64,000 nt of DNA from Pseudomonas sp. URIL14HWK12:I12. Its GTDB lineage: Bacteria > Pseudomonadota > Gammaproteobacteria > Pseudomonadales > Pseudomonadaceae. Below are positions 1 through 9,677 of the stretch, piece after piece. The notes under the pieces were generated by a model that worked only from the letters and a program-made list of their open reading frames with translations, was not told the DNA's origin and ran no database searches. A program made the position numbers and the translations under genes. Each line of letters starts with the position of its first letter. Positions within the stretch are counted from its first letter, which is position 1. The DNA lies in assembly GCF_003097135.1 (NCBI RefSeq), contig NZ_QEQL01000002.1, forward strand, positions 372,001-436,000. The letters run 5' to 3'.

Positions 1-208
1 GGCCGCTGTTGGCAAGCAGCTTGGCGTGCAGAGGAATTTCGTAAGCGCCGCCGACTTCAAAGAAGTCGATGTCCTGCTCTTGGTAACCCAGCTGGGCCAT
101 TTCGGCGACGAAACCCAGCCGGGCTTGATCGACAATGTCTTTGTGCCAGCAAGCTTGAACGAAAGCGATGCGTTCGTGATGCTTGCTGTCGATGGAAACG
201 GGTTGCAT
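1..208 (-). CDS. ribH: 6,7-dimethyl-8-ribityllumazine synthase, type II (5' part only)
   Basis: This is the first 69 codons of a gene that runs off the left edge of the window. Lumazine synthase condenses the ribityl-aminouracil with dihydroxybutanone phosphate in the second-last step of riboflavin synthesis. The visible part reads like the RibH2 (type II) class: an IAFVQACWHKDIVDQAR segment near residue 14 and the family motif GAYEIPLHAKLL near residue 54. The ATG at 208 has a good AGGAG ribosome site at 216-220. An FMN riboswitch lies directly upstream, which supports a riboflavin role. The C-terminal half cannot be seen. Confidence 0.85.
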   Translation of the reverse strand, partial: MQPVSIDSKHHERIAFVQACWHKDIVDQARLGFVAEMAQLGYQEQDIDFFEVGGAYEIPLHAKLLANSG

Positions 209-215
209 GGCGAAT

Positions 216-238
216 CTCCTGTTCATAAATGAAACAGG
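216..238 (-). promoter_or_regulatory. Hairpin that can mask the ribH ribosome site
   Basis: On the minus strand, CCTGTTTCAT pairs with ATGAACAGG just in front of the lumazine synthase gene, and the second arm contains part of the AGGAG ribosome site. This is a plausible expression platform for the upstream FMN aptamer acting on translation. The pairing is seen; the switching is inferred. Confidence 0.5.
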
Positions 239-295
239 GCATCGGATCGAAAGGGATCTTAAGGGTACGCCGGGGCGGCCCTTGGGCGTGAATCC

Positions 296-435
296 CGTTC
301 TCTCTTCATCCGGACTGTAACCGTCGGCCCCGGAATCACACCGGCTCTGCTGACCTCCCCGTGGGGGAGCGCTCGCGGGCTAGGCGTTGGTACGCCATTA
401 CCGCCGGTGGGGACTCTCACCCCGCCCTGAGAACG
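296..435 (-). ncRNA. FMN riboswitch (RFN element)
   Basis: The minus strand carries the hallmark RFN blocks in order: closing stem CGTTCTC (435-429) with GAGAACG (302-296), GGGGTGAGAGTCCCCACCGG, GGCGGTAA, GGTCAGCAGAGCCGGTG, CCGGGGCCGACGGTTACAG and CCGGATGAAGAGAGAACG. The aptamer binds flavin mononucleotide and represses riboflavin genes when FMN is abundant. It sits about 90 bases upstream of the lumazine synthase start. Confidence 0.95.
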
Positions 436-659
436 TTGCCGCACACGGTGCGGCGGAGCAATTATTACCATAGTTTTCAGCACGCTGCACAGCATCGGCC
501 ACGCCCGTCGGCGGCTGCGCTAGACTCATGTCTCGCATTCACGCGGGGGTCGCCACGAATCGTGGCGCTGGCGAACACGCCAATGTCGCGGGCAAAAGTC
601 CCTGTGTAAAACTATGGTCTCGATCGTACAAACTCGCTGTACCCAGCCGACAGGGCCTA

Positions 660-665
660 TATAAT
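660..665 (+). promoter_or_regulatory. Candidate -10 box for alaS
   Basis: A perfect TATAAT lies 67 bases before the alaS ATG. No convincing -35 hexamer stands 16-18 bases upstream, so this is only a candidate sigma-70 promoter. Confidence 0.4.
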
Positions 666-731
666 GCGGCCCTTTGCCGTCGATCCGACGTTCAGCCCAC
701 GCCCTGGGCCGCAGTCTCCGTGGAAGAACCT

Positions 732-3356
732 ATGAAAAGCGCAGAAATCCGTGAAGCCTTCCTGAGCTTCTTCGAAGAGCAAGGCCACACCCGTGTCGCC
801 TCCAGCTCCCTGATTCCCAACAATGACCCGACCCTGCTGTTCACCAATGCGGGCATGAACCAGTTCAAGGACTGCTTCCTGGGCCAGGAAAAGCGCGCCT
901 ACACCCGCGCGGTCAGCAGCCAGAAATGCGTACGCGCCGGCGGCAAGCACAACGACCTGGAAAACGTCGGGTACACCGCTCGCCATCACACCTTTTTCGA
1001 AATGCTGGGTAACTTCAGCTTCGGCGACTATTTCAAGCGTGACGCCATCACCTTCGCCTGGACGTTCCTGACCGGCGAGCAGTGGCTCAAGCTGCCCAAG
1101 GAAAAGCTCTGGGTCACCGTCTACGCCACCGACGACGAAGCCTACGACATCTGGACCAAGGAAATCGGCGTGCCAGCAGAGCGCATGGTACGTATCGGCG
1201 ACAACAAGGGCGCGCCGTATGCTTCCGACAACTTCTGGACCATGGGCGACACCGGCCCCTGCGGCCCGTGCACCGAGATCTTCTACGACCACGGCCCGGA
1301 CATCTGGGGTGGCCCGCCCGGGTCCCCAGAAGAAGACGGTGATCGCTACATCGAGATCTGGAACAACGTTTTCATGCAGTTCAACCGCACGGCCGATGGC
1401 GTGTTGCACCCCTTGCCGGCACCTTCGGTCGACACCGGTATGGGCCTGGAGCGGGTGAGCGCCGTGCTGCAGCACGTGCACTCCAACTATGAGATCGACC
1501 TGTTCCAGAACCTGCTGAGCGCCGCGGCCCAGGCCATTGGCTGCAGCAACGAGGGGCAGCCTTCGCTCAAGGTTGTGGCCGACCATATCCGTTCTTGTGG
1601 CTTCCTGATCGCCGACGGCGTGCTGCCGTCCAACGAAGGCCGCGGCTATGTCCTGCGCCGCATCATCCGCCGCGCCTGCCGCCACGGTAACAAGCTTGGC
1701 GCCACGGGCAGCTTCTTCCATCGCATCGTTGCTTCGCTGGTGGCCGAGATGGGCGAGGCGTTCCCTGAGCTCAAGGCGCAGCAAGGGCACATCGAGCGTG
1801 TGCTGAAAGGCGAAGAAGAGCAGTTTGCCAAAACGCTGGAGCAGGGCCTGAAGATCCTCGAGCAAGACCTGGCCGAGCTCAAGGGCAACGTCGTGCCGGG
1901 CGAAGTGGTGTTCAAACTGTACGACACCTACGGCTTCCCGATGGACCTGACCGGCGACATCGCCCGTGAGCGCCAGCTGACGCTCGACGAGGCAGGTTTC
2001 GAGCGTGAGATGCAGGCCCAGCGCGAGCGTGCCCGTTCGGCCAGCGCGTTCGGCATGGACTACAACAGCCTGGTCAAGGTCGACAAGGACACCGTGTTCA
2101 CCGGCTATCGCGAGCACAGCAGCGAAGCGACCGTGGTAGCACTCTACCAGGCCGGCCAGGCGGTCGAAGCACTGGCCGAGGGCGAGGAGGGCGTGGTGAT
2201 TCTCGATCAAACGCCGTTCTATGCCGAGTCCGGGGGGCAGATCGGCGACCGCGGTTACCTGCAAGGTGCCAACTCGCGCTTCGAGGTACGCGACACCACC
2301 AAAACCGGTGGCGCTTTCCTGCACCATGGTGTGATCACCCTTGGCACTCTCAAGGTGGGCGAGAAGGTCGGCACCCAGGTCGAGGCGGCGCTGCAGCAGG
2401 CCACCTCGCTGAACCATTCGGCAACACACCTGTTGCACGCGGCGCTGCGTATCGTGCTGGGCGACCATGTGCAGCAGAAGGGCTCGCTGGTGGATTCGCA
2501 GCGCCTGCGCTTCGACTTCAGCCATTTCGAGGCGATCAAACCTGAGCAACTGCGCCAGATCGAAGACATCGTCAACGCTGAGATTCGCCGCAACACACCG
2601 GTGCAAACCGAAGAAATGGACATCGAGAGCGCCAAGCGCAAGGGCGCCATGGCACTGTTCGGCGAGAAGTATGGCGAGAGCGTGCGGGTGTTGACCATGG
2701 GCGGCGATTTCTCCGTAGAGCTCTGTGGCGGCATCCATGCCAAGCGCACCGGCGACATCGCGTTGTTCAAGATCATCAGCGAAGGCGGCGTGGCGTCTGG
2801 CGTGCGCCGTATCGAAGGCATCACCGGGGCCGCAGCGCTGGCCTGGGTCAACAGCGCCGAAGACCAGCTCAAGGAAGCGGCCAACCTGCTCAAGGGCAGC
2901 CGCGACAACCTGGTCGACAAGCTCGGTGCAGTGCTGGAGCGCAACCGCCAGCTGGAAAAACAGCTCGAGCAGTTGCAGGCCAAGGCCGCCAGCGCAGCGG
3001 GCGACGATCTCGGCGCACAGGCGCTGGACGTCAAAGGGGTCAAGGTACTGGCTGCCCGTCTCGATGGCGTGGATGGCAAGGGCTTGCTGGCGCTGGTCGA
3101 CCAGCTCAAGAACAAGCTTGGCCAGGGTGTGATCCTGTTGGGCGGCGTACACGAGGGCAAGGTGGTCCTGGTGTCGGGGGTATCCAAGGAGCTGTCGGCC
3201 AAGGTCAAGGCAGGCGATTTGATGAAGCAAGCCGCTGCTGCGGTTGGCGGTAAGGGCGGCGGCCGCCCTGACATGGCTCAGGGCGGTGGTGTCGATATCG
3301 ATGCCCTGGACGGCGCACTGGCGCTGGCGGTGCCTTTTGTCGAGCAGGGGCTTTAA
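732..3356 (+). CDS. alaS: Alanyl-tRNA synthetase
   Basis: AlaRS charges tRNA-Ala and edits mis-acylated Ser/Gly in the cytoplasm. The 874-residue product matches the family length. It shows the class II catalytic core at the N terminus ([19 protein letters not shown] near residue 85), the editing-domain zinc ligands HSATH near residue 562 and CGGIH near residue 665, and a C-terminal glycine-rich C-Ala domain. An in-frame extension reaches 528, but the ATG at 732 gives the usual [11 protein letters not shown] start. lysC and csrA follow on the same strand, as in other pseudomonads. Confidence 0.98.
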   Translation: MKSAEIREAFLSFFEEQGHTRVASSSLIPNNDPTLLFTNAGMNQFKDCFLGQEKRAYTRAVSSQKCVRAGGKHNDLENVGYTARHHTFFEMLGNFSFGDYFKRDAITFAWTFLTGEQWLKLPKEKLWVTVYATDDEAYDIWTKEIGVPAERMVRIGDNKGAPYASDNFWTMGDTGPCGPCTEIFYDHGPDIWGGPPGSPEEDGDRYIEIWNNVFMQFNRTADGVLHPLPAPSVDTGMGLERVSAVLQHVHSNYEIDLFQNLLSAAAQAIGCSNEGQPSLKVVADHIRSCGFLIADGVLPSNEGRGYVLRRIIRRACRHGNKLGATGSFFHRIVASLVAEMGEAFPELKAQQGHIERVLKGEEEQFAKTLEQGLKILEQDLAELKGNVVPGEVVFKLYDTYGFPMDLTGDIARERQLTLDEAGFEREMQAQRERARSASAFGMDYNSLVKVDKDTVFTGYREHSSEATVVALYQAGQAVEALAEGEEGVVILDQTPFYAESGGQIGDRGYLQGANSRFEVRDTTKTGGAFLHHGVITLGTLKVGEKVGTQVEAALQQATSLNHSATHLLHAALRIVLGDHVQQKGSLVDSQRLRFDFSHFEAIKPEQLRQIEDIVNAEIRRNTPVQTEEMDIESAKRKGAMALFGEKYGESVRVLTMGGDFSVELCGGIHAKRTGDIALFKIISEGGVASGVRRIEGITGAAALAWVNSAEDQLKEAANLLKGSRDNLVDKLGAVLERNRQLEKQLEQLQAKAASAAGDDLGAQALDVKGVKVLAARLDGVDGKGLLALVDQLKNKLGQGVILLGGVHEGKVVLVSGVSKELSAKVKAGDLMKQAAAAVGGKGGGRPDMAQGGGVDIDALDGALALAVPFVEQGL

Positions 3357-3453
3357 GCAGCTGGGCAGCAGCCGGTGTTATCGCGCCGGTGCTGCGGCCA
3401 GGCTGGGTTTGATAGTTCAATGGGCGCCCTTCACGGGCTGAGGCGGCAATAAG

Positions 3454-4689
3454 ATGGCTTTGATCGTACAAAAATTCGGGGGCACCTCGGTCGGGACAGT
3501 CGAGCGGATCCAGCAAGTGGCCGAGAAGGTCAAGAAATTCCGCGCTGAAGGTCACGATATCGTGGTGGTGGTGTCGGCCATGAGTGGCGAAACCAACCGC
3601 CTGATCGGCCTTGCCACGCAGATCAGCGAGCAGCCCAGCCCGCGCGAGCTGGATGTGATCGTCTCCACAGGCGAGCAGGTCACCATCGGCCTGCTGGCGA
3701 TGGCGTTGATCGAGCGCGGCGTCCCTGCTGTGTCCTATACCGGCAACCAGGTGCGCATCCTGACCGATGACGCGCACACCAAGGCGCGCATCCAGCAAAT
3801 CGACGACCAGCGCATCCGCGCCGACCTCAAGCAGGGCCGGGTCGTGGTAGTGGCCGGTTTCCAGGGCGTGGACGAGCAGGGCAATATCACCACGCTTGGC
3901 CGTGGAGGTTCCGATACCACAGGCGTTGCCCTGGCAGCAGCGCTCAAGGCCGACGAGTGCCAGATCTACACCGATGTCGACGGGGTTTACACCACCGATC
4001 CGCGCGTCGTTGCACAAGCACGGCGGCTGGAGAAGATCACGTTCGAAGAAATGTTGGAAATGGCAAGCCTCGGCTCCAAAGTGCTGCAGATTCGCGCCGT
4101 GGAGTTCGCTGGCAAATACAACGTCCCGCTGCGCGTGTTGCACAGCTTCCAAGAGGGTCCTGGCACCCTGATCACCATCGACGAAGAGGAAACCATGGAA
4201 CAGCCGATCATTTCCGGCATCGCTTTCAACCGCGACGAAGCCAAGCTGACGATCCGTGGCGTGCCTGATACCCCGGGCGTTGCGTTCAAGATCCTCGGCC
4301 CGGTGAGCGCGGCCAACATCGAAGTCGACATGATCGTGCAGAACGTGTCGCACGATAACACCACCGACTTCACCTTCACTGTTCACCGCAACGAATACCT
4401 CAAGGCCCAGCAGGTGCTTGAGACGACCGCGCGTGAAATGGGAGCGCGAGAAGTGATCGGCGACACCAAGATCGCCAAGGTGTCGATCGTTGGCGTAGGC
4501 ATGCGGTCGCACGCAGGTGTTGCCAGCCGCATGTTCGAGGCACTGGCCAAAGAGAGCATCAATATCCAGATGATCTCGACGTCTGAGATCAAGGTCTCGG
4601 TGGTCATCGAAGAGAAGTACCTTGAGCTTGCGGTGCGCGCACTGCACACCGCTTTCGAGCTGGACGCCAGTAACAGCCAGGCTGAATAA
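3454..4689 (+). CDS. lysC: Aspartate kinase
   Basis: Aspartokinase phosphorylates aspartate, the first step towards lysine, threonine, methionine and diaminopimelate. The 411-residue protein has the kinase motif KFGGTS at residues 7-12, an amino-acid kinase domain to about residue 240, and two C-terminal ACT domains that bind feedback inhibitors. An internal ATG at 4195, preceded by GAAGAGGAAACC, begins the regulatory half exactly where the beta subunit starts in alpha2beta2 aspartokinases of Bacillus and Corynebacterium, so a separate beta chain of about 164 residues is possible. A terminator follows at 4705. Confidence 0.97.
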   Translation: MALIVQKFGGTSVGTVERIQQVAEKVKKFRAEGHDIVVVVSAMSGETNRLIGLATQISEQPSPRELDVIVSTGEQVTIGLLAMALIERGVPAVSYTGNQVRILTDDAHTKARIQQIDDQRIRADLKQGRVVVVAGFQGVDEQGNITTLGRGGSDTTGVALAAALKADECQIYTDVDGVYTTDPRVVAQARRLEKITFEEMLEMASLGSKVLQIRAVEFAGKYNVPLRVLHSFQEGPGTLITIDEEETMEQPIISGIAFNRDEAKLTIRGVPDTPGVAFKILGPVSAANIEVDMIVQNVSHDNTTDFTFTVHRNEYLKAQQVLETTAREMGAREVIGDTKIAKVSIVGVGMRSHAGVASRMFEALAKESINIQMISTSEIKVSVVIEEKYLELAVRALHTAFELDASNSQAE

Positions 4690-4704
4690 GCCAGCCTTGT
4701 CCTT

Positions 4705-4735
4705 GGGCGCGCCTTCTGGCGCGCCCTTTGTTTTT
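4705..4735 (+). terminator. Rho-independent terminator after lysC
   Basis: Perfect 9-bp stem GGGCGCGCC/GGCGCGCCC with a TTCT loop, followed by a T-rich run. It separates lysC from csrA. Confidence 0.85.
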
Positions 4736-4810
4736 GTGCTGCTACCGGGCAGCCATCGCATTGTTCGCAGACGTGTCGGTTACCGACTGTTGTACGTAGG
4801 AGAGTAGTAA

Positions 4811-4999
4811 ATGCTGATTTTGACCCGCCGCTGTGCGGAAAGCCTGGTGATTGGCGATGGCGAGATCACCGTGACTGTGCTGGGTGTGAAGGGCAATCAG
4901 GTGCGTATTGGTGTAAATGCGCCCAAAGAAGTCGCGGTTCACCGCGAGGAAATCTACCAGCGCATCAAGAAAGAGAAAGACGAAGAACCAAGCCTTTAA
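4811..4999 (+). CDS. csrA: Carbon storage regulator CsrA/RsmA
   Basis: This is a 62-residue RNA-binding dimer that binds GGA motifs in leaders of target mRNAs and represses secondary metabolism and biofilm genes in pseudomonads, where it is counteracted by RsmX/Y/Z RNAs. The sequence is the canonical MLILTRR start with the beta-strand core [15 protein letters not shown] and the [10 protein letters not shown] helix. The ribosome site is GGAGAG a few bases before the ATG. Its place between lysC and a tRNA-Ser gene is the conserved arrangement of gammaproteobacteria. Confidence 0.98.
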   Translation: MLILTRRCAESLVIGDGEITVTVLGVKGNQVRIGVNAPKEVAVHREEIYQRIKKEKDEEPSL

Positions 5000-5017
5000 T
5001 TTTTATCGATTTTTAGT

Positions 5018-5046
5018 TTGCAAACGGGGAGGAAGCTGGTTAATAT
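5018..5046 (+). promoter_or_regulatory. Promoter of tRNA-Ser(GCT)
   Basis: TTGCAA at 5018 and TAATAT at 5041 are separated by 17 bases, with the tRNA starting 15 bases after the -10 box. This is a near-consensus sigma-70 promoter. Confidence 0.75.
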
Positions 5047-5060
5047 ACGCCCCGTGTTGC

Positions 5061-5151
5061 GGAGAGGTGGCCGAGTGGCCGAAGGCGCTCCCCTGCTAAG
5101 GGAGTACACCTCAAAAGGGTGTCGGGGGTTCGAATCCCCCCTTCTCCGCCA
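5061..5151 (+). tRNA. tRNA-Ser (anticodon GCT)
   Basis: This is a 91-base class II tRNA with a long variable arm and encoded CCA. The acceptor stem GGAGAGG pairs with CTTCTCC, the anticodon loop CTGCTAA places GCT at 5095-5097, and the T loop is TTCGAAT. It reads AGC and AGU codons. Confidence 0.97.
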
Positions 5152-5222
5152 TTATTCAAGGCTGTAGTGTAGAAGCGCAGTGGTTGGGCGCGAAAGAAGG
5201 CTGAGTCATAATCCAAACGCTA

Positions 5223-5239
5223 AGTGATTGAAATCACTA
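5223..5239. repeat. Inverted repeat upstream of tRNA-Arg promoter
   Basis: AGTGATT and AATCACT form a nearly perfect palindrome with a short centre, ending about 11 bases upstream of the -35 box of the tRNA-Arg promoter. It could be a protein-binding site; no binder can be named. Confidence 0.35.
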
Positions 5240-5249
5240 AGAAAAAGAT

Positions 5250-5277
5250 TTGACAGGCTCTTAAAAATCTCTACAAT
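5250..5277 (+). promoter_or_regulatory. Promoter of the tRNA-Arg pair
   Basis: Consensus TTGACA at 5250 and TACAAT at 5272 with a 16-base spacer. The first tRNA-Arg begins 17 bases after the -10 box. No second promoter is seen before the second copy, so both are probably one transcript. Confidence 0.8.
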
Positions 5278-5293
5278 GCGCCACACGAAATAC

Positions 5294-5370
5294 GCACTCG
5301 TAGCTCAGCTGGATAGAGTACCCGGCTACGAACCGGGCGGTCAGAGGTTCGAATCCTCTCGAGTGCGCCA
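5294..5370 (+). tRNA. tRNA-Arg (anticodon ACG), copy 1
   Basis: This is a 77-base tRNA with encoded CCA. The acceptor stem GCACTCG pairs with CGAGTGC, and the anticodon stem CCCGG/CCGGG holds ACG. The wobble A is normally deaminated to inosine by TadA so that CGU, CGC and CGA are read. Confidence 0.97.
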
Positions 5371-5444
5371 TATCAGAAGTCAGCTAACCTTGGTAAGGTG
5401 GCTTCAGATAAACCAGTGGTGATCTGGTCTAAAACTACCAACAC

Positions 5445-5521
5445 GCACTCGTAGCTCAGCTGGATAGAGTACCCGGCTACGAACCGGGCGGTCAGAGGTT
5501 CGAATCCTCTCGAGTGCGCCA
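5445..5521 (+). tRNA. tRNA-Arg (anticodon ACG), copy 2
   Basis: It is identical to the first copy over all 77 bases, with its start 151 bases downstream. The spacer between them carries no obvious promoter, which suggests a tandem duplication transcribed together and ended by the terminator at 5526. Confidence 0.97.
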
Positions 5522-5525
5522 TATC

Positions 5526-5560
5526 AAAAAGCCCGCATCCTTTGATGCGGGCTTTTTCTT
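5526..5560 (+). terminator. Terminator of the tRNA-Arg transcript
   Basis: Stem AAAAAGCCCGCATC/GATGCGGGCTTTTT followed by more T residues; it starts five bases after the second tRNA-Arg. Confidence 0.9.
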
Positions 5561-5656
5561 TGTCTGCCGAAAAATGGGCGGCAATAATCCCCGCGTTGTG
5601 CTGCCCATGCTGCTGTTGTAAGGTCTGGTCCCCCTTTTCAACGGACGTTACCCGTC

Positions 5657-6286
5657 ATGTTCTTCAATGGACGCACCCCGGCCTATGCGGTGGGCCTGAT
5701 CATTCCTTTCTGGCTGCTGCTGGGTCTGTTCATCACTGGCCAATTCTACCCAGGCTACAGCCATATCAATCAGGCCATGAGCGCTCTAGGGGCCGTAGGC
5801 GCCCCGACCCGAGGCATGTCTGCATTGCTGAACAATTATCCGCTGGGCTTGTTTTTCATCATCTTTGCCTTGGGCGTGGTCTTTACCCCGCAACTGCCGA
5901 AGCTGGGCAGGTTCACTGGCGTATTGATCGGCGCCCATGGCCTGGCCAGTTTCTTCGCTGGCTATTTCCCCTGCGATGCCCTGTGCAAGCCAGCAGAGCC
6001 TTCCACCTCGCAGCTGATCCACAATACAGCGGGGTTTGCCATGTTGCTGACGCTGCTGGCCGCCAGTGCCCTCTGGAGCTGGCTGGCGTTTCGCGCCCAA
6101 GAACGATGGTTCGGTTTCTGGTCGATCATCCTGACCTTTGCCACGGTCGCGTCCATCCCATGGATGGCCGCCGCTGCGCAGATGGACACCAGTTTTGGCC
6201 TCTACCAACGTTTCAACTATTTCAGCCAGGTGATATGGGTGGCGGTGTTCGCCTGGATGCTGATCCGCCGTCAGGCGCGTGCCTGA
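5657..6286 (+). CDS. DUF998-family membrane protein
   Basis: This 209-residue protein is almost entirely hydrophobic, with about six membrane segments (for example around residues 10-30, 62-80, 88-105, 127-150, 155-175 and 190-205). The SHINQAMSALGAVGAPTRG and FPCD segments fit the DUF998 family, whose function is not established. The ribosome site is weak. Its last 16 bases overlap the 3' end of alkB on the other strand. It is preceded by the tRNA terminator, so it must have its own promoter. Confidence 0.75.
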   Translation: MFFNGRTPAYAVGLIIPFWLLLGLFITGQFYPGYSHINQAMSALGAVGAPTRGMSALLNNYPLGLFFIIFALGVVFTPQLPKLGRFTGVLIGAHGLASFFAGYFPCDALCKPAEPSTSQLIHNTAGFAMLLTLLAASALWSWLAFRAQERWFGFWSIILTFATVASIPWMAAAAQMDTSFGLYQRFNYFSQVIWVAVFAWMLIRRQARA

Positions 6287-6930
6287 CGAAACGTCAGGTT
6301 GATCCGCCGCGCGCCCAGCCTAGGGTGCATGGCAGGCGCAAGTGGCATCACGCCGTGAAAGCGCAGGCGGTCCGCGCCGCCCCATACCACCACGTCCCCG
6401 TGCGCCAGTGCGATGCGCAGTGCTTTGTCGCTGCGCTGATGGCCCCCCCAGAGAAACACCGCGCCGATACCCAGCGAGACCGAGACGATGGGCGCGTTCA
6501 GGTCGCGCTCGTCGCGGTCCTGATGGAGCCCCATGCCGGCACCCGGCCGATAGTGGTTGATCAGGCAGGTATCTGGGGCGAAGCCTTCGTAACCAGCGGC
6601 GGCGGCAGCGTTGCCCGCCAGGGCGGCGAACATCGCCGGCATTGCCGGCCAGGGCCGGCCGCTGTCGGGATCGAAGGCCGTGTAGCGGTAACCTCGTGCA
6701 TCACTCACCCAGCCCAGAGCCCCGCAGCTGGTGGTGCCCACGCTCATGCGCCCGCCCCCTGGAGTGCTCAACTGCCGCAAAGGCGCTTGGGCGCGAATGG
6801 CAAACAGCTCGGGGTAGAGGGCCTCTGCCCAGGGTAGGGCGAAGCCTGGAAGGTGCCAGGCCGCCTCGCCGAGCGCAAAGGGTAGGCCTGGGGGATGCTC
6901 GACACCTGCGAACAGGTCGAGGGTGTGCAT
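6271..6930 (-). CDS. alkB: AlkB-type DNA alkylation repair dioxygenase
   Basis: AlkB is an Fe(II)/2-oxoglutarate dioxygenase that removes methyl groups from 1-methyladenine and 3-methylcytosine in DNA. The 219-residue protein has the iron ligands HQD (in LHQDRDE, about residue 140) and the later histidine in RFHGV, and the 2-oxoglutarate arginine in RRINLTFR at the C terminus. The substrate-side NHYRPGAGMG segment is also present. It starts only 7 bases after the quiP stop and probably relies on quiP transcription. The Ada activator usually linked to alkB is not nearby. Confidence 0.93.
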   Translation of the reverse strand: MHTLDLFAGVEHPPGLPFALGEAAWHLPGFALPWAEALYPELFAIRAQAPLRQLSTPGGGRMSVGTTSCGALGWVSDARGYRYTAFDPDSGRPWPAMPAMFAALAGNAAAAAGYEGFAPDTCLINHYRPGAGMGLHQDRDERDLNAPIVSVSLGIGAVFLWGGHQRSDKALRIALAHGDVVVWGGADRLRFHGVMPLAPAMHPRLGARRINLTFRQARA

Positions 6931-6937
6931 GGTCAGC

Positions 6938-9460
6938 TCACTTGCCGGGCACCAGAGTCAGGCGCTGGGTGCCATAGGCCTTGTCGAAGTTCTGAGGCTG
7001 CATCGGGAAGGTGACATAGCGCCCCTTGAGCCAGGCATCGATGCCGTCGGCGTAATGCGGGCTCGCCGGGTTGCCCGACTGACCGGTGCTGTTCACGCCC
7101 ATCATCGGCTCAGGCTGGCCAAAATCCACAACGATTCGCATCGCCGGAATCAGCCACGCGTCGAAGTTACTGCCCCCCCAATGCCAAGCGGATGCGTTCA
7201 GTGTGTCTTGGTCGCCGCCAGCAGGGAAGGGGCCACGGTTGAGATAGCCGCTGAGCGCCGAAAGGCTGGCACGTTGCGTGGTGTCGAGCCAGGGGGCCAG
7301 TTTGCTGCTGTCGCTGATGAAGCTGTATTGGTGCAGCTTGCCCCACTGCCACGCCTGGCGGTCGCTGCCAAGTTGGGCCTCGCCAGCGCGCACTGCGGCG
7401 GCGAGGCTTCTTGCCAGGATGGTGGGTTTGTCTTCTTTCTGCGGGGTGCGCGTGTCGTCCCAGAAAGGGCTGTCGTCACGGCCGAGCAAATGATCGGCCT
7501 GCGCCGAGTAGCTGGTGTCGGCATTCGCAACGAAGGCCTTCCAGCTGGGGCTGTCTTCAGGCCCTAACTCGTCGAGGAAGATCTGCTTGCAGCTTTCCTG
7601 CAGAAACAGCTCGTACAACGCGGCGTCGGCGGATGTCGGGCTGAGGTTGCCGTTGAACGCCATCAGCCGGCTCAGTGCTTCGCGCGCGCGGCCACGGTCG
7701 GCTTCCGGAAGCGCTTCAATCGCCTGTTTGAGCGGGGCGGCCATGCCTGGAGCCTGGAACATCTGCTGCAGCTTGGCGGCGAAGGTGGTGGTCTGGTCGT
7801 ACTGCATGGCGATCATGCTGCGGGCATCCTGCTTACCAGCGGAGGCCAGTTGAGCCAGGCGTTCACTCCGCGCAGGGTAGTACCATGAGCTGGACAACTG
7901 CATGCCGTAGCCGGGCTGCACCGTACGCTGGTTAGCGGTGCCCAGCCAGCCTTGGGCTGGGTCCTGATCATAGGGGTGCAGCATCGCATCGGCGTAGCCG
8001 TCCCAATCGTACTGGCCAGACCACCCGGGCGAGGGCACCAGGCCTTTGCCATCCTTGCGATTAGGGTAGCGCCCGGTTACCTGCCAGCCGATGTGCTGAG
8101 CGTCGGCGAACACCAGGTTCAGCGCCACGGCACGGATCTCACGGCTGGCGTCGAAGGCTTTGTCGACGCTGGCGGCGCGGGTCAGGTCGAAGAAGGCGTC
8201 GAGGGACTTGTCACCTTTGAAGTCGGGAGTTTTCAGGGCGAGGCCGTAACGGCTGGTAACGCCCAATGGCTGCACGTCGAGCTTGCGCTCACCCAGGGCG
8301 GGGTTGAGCAAGGGGCCGTGGGCTGTGGAGTAGACTACTTCGCGTACGGGCTTCTCACCCTTGATGAAATAGGTTTCGTTGCGGGCGACGGCTGGCCGCC
8401 ACTGGCCGTTATCCAGGTACATCAGGCGGCCGTTATCGCGTTTGAGTTGTTCGAGGAAAACATCCTGGTTGTCGCCCATCACCATCGTCATGCCCCACGC
8501 CAGCTTGCCGTTGAAGCCTGCTACCACAGCGGGCACGCCTGCTAGTGTGATGCCGGCAGCCTGGAATTTCGGCGAGCGAAGTTGCACGAAATTCCAGGCC
8601 GATGGCAGGCCGATCGGCAGGTGGGTGTCGTTGGCCAGCAGGCTTTTGCCGCTGCGGCTTCGAGCGGGAGCGAATGCCCAGTTGTTGGACGCGGCCAGGC
8701 CGCTTTGGCCCAATGCTGCGAGTTGCTCGCGCACGGCGTCGAGGCTGGCGAACTGCCCGGCCAGATTCAGCCCCTTGAGTTTGTCGGCCTCACTGAATGG
8801 CAGGGCCTCGTCAGGGTAGATCGGCAGCAGCCAGGCGAGCTTGTCGGCCCCGACCTTCTGCGCCAGCACCAGCGAGTTGAGCTCTTCCTGAAGGTTGCTG
8901 GAAAGGCTGAAATTCATCAGGCAGAACAACAGTGCAGAGTCTTCAGGCTTCCAGTATTCAGGGGTGTAGCCTGCTTCGGCCAGGTCCATCGGCAGCTTGT
9001 CGCGGTAGCGGAACAGCCAGGCGTTCACGCCGCGGGCGTAGATTTCGAAAAACTGCTTCATGCGCGGAGAGGCGGCAGCGTAGAGCTCGCTGGCGCGGCT
9101 TTTGAGATCGACCGTTCGCATGAAACGGTCGACGTCCAACGCCGCAGGGCCAGCCAGCTCCGAGAGCCTGCCCTGGGCGAGCAATCGCATGCTTGCCATC
9201 TGGCTGATCCGGTCACTGGCATGCACGTAGCCCAATGCGAACAATGCATCATGGAAATTGCTGGTTTCGATCAGCGGCATGCCCAGGGCGTTGCGGCGCA
9301 CAGACACGTTTTGCCCCAGCCCAGTCAAGGGCTGTACGCCCTGCGTCGGCGGAAGGCTGCCTTGGTAGCGGTCGTCCATCCAGCTCTGGCAACCGGCAAG
9401 GCCCAGCAAGCTGCCGAACACCGCCACTGAGGCGAAACGGGAAACAAAGGCGCGCGACAT
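6938..9460 (-). CDS. quiP: Acyl-homoserine lactone acylase QuiP
   Basis: This is a penicillin-acylase-type Ntn hydrolase. P. aeruginosa QuiP (PA1032) cleaves long-chain AHL signals to homoserine lactone and fatty acid in the periplasm. This 840-residue homologue follows QuiP closely through its length, ending [14 protein letters not shown]. The N terminus has a lipoprotein-type signal (LLGLAGC). The self-processing site leading to the beta chain is SNNWAFAP, with Ser near residue 258 as catalytic nucleophile. The start at 9460 has an AGGAG ribosome site; the frame stays open to 9697 without one. alkB follows in the same transcript. Confidence 0.9.
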   Translation of the reverse strand: MSRAFVSRFASVAVFGSLLGLAGCQSWMDDRYQGSLPPTQGVQPLTGLGQNVSVRRNALGMPLIETSNFHDALFALGYVHASDRISQMASMRLLAQGRLSELAGPAALDVDRFMRTVDLKSRASELYAAASPRMKQFFEIYARGVNAWLFRYRDKLPMDLAEAGYTPEYWKPEDSALLFCLMNFSLSSNLQEELNSLVLAQKVGADKLAWLLPIYPDEALPFSEADKLKGLNLAGQFASLDAVREQLAALGQSGLAASNNWAFAPARSRSGKSLLANDTHLPIGLPSAWNFVQLRSPKFQAAGITLAGVPAVVAGFNGKLAWGMTMVMGDNQDVFLEQLKRDNGRLMYLDNGQWRPAVARNETYFIKGEKPVREVVYSTAHGPLLNPALGERKLDVQPLGVTSRYGLALKTPDFKGDKSLDAFFDLTRAASVDKAFDASREIRAVALNLVFADAQHIGWQVTGRYPNRKDGKGLVPSPGWSGQYDWDGYADAMLHPYDQDPAQGWLGTANQRTVQPGYGMQLSSSWYYPARSERLAQLASAGKQDARSMIAMQYDQTTTFAAKLQQMFQAPGMAAPLKQAIEALPEADRGRAREALSRLMAFNGNLSPTSADAALYELFLQESCKQIFLDELGPEDSPSWKAFVANADTSYSAQADHLLGRDDSPFWDDTRTPQKEDKPTILARSLAAAVRAGEAQLGSDRQAWQWGKLHQYSFISDSSKLAPWLDTTQRASLSALSGYLNRGPFPAGGDQDTLNASAWHWGGSNFDAWLIPAMRIVVDFGQPEPMMGVNSTGQSGNPASPHYADGIDAWLKGRYVTFPMQPQNFDKAYGTQRLTLVPGK

Positions 9461-9677
9461 GAGGGCTCCTGCGCAGGGGGCAAACGGGAAGGCGCTAAGG
9501 TAGTGACGTGACAGGCGCCGCGCAAGCGGGGCGGCGAGGATATTTATGGCCTTCCATCGCATGGGGTTGGGCGCCATGCATAGCGCTGGAACAACCGGCA
9601 GGGCCCGTGGGTCAAGAGTAGGACAACAGCCGCCATCGTGGAGGCTGTCCGTCCTCATCCTGTGGAGGGAGATGCCG

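Noticed and set aside
657..3230. 857-codon open frame opposite alaS
   Set aside because: It is the antisense shadow of alaS in G+C-rich DNA; it has no ribosome site and no recognisable protein features.
5294..5521. tRNA-Arg copies as phage attachment sites
   Set aside because: No integrase or phage gene lies nearby and the 74-base spacer holds no cargo; tandem duplication explains it better.
5542..6837. 431-codon plus-strand frame over the DUF998 gene and alkB
   Set aside because: It is out of frame with the clear DUF998 protein and antisense to alkB; the translation has no domain features.
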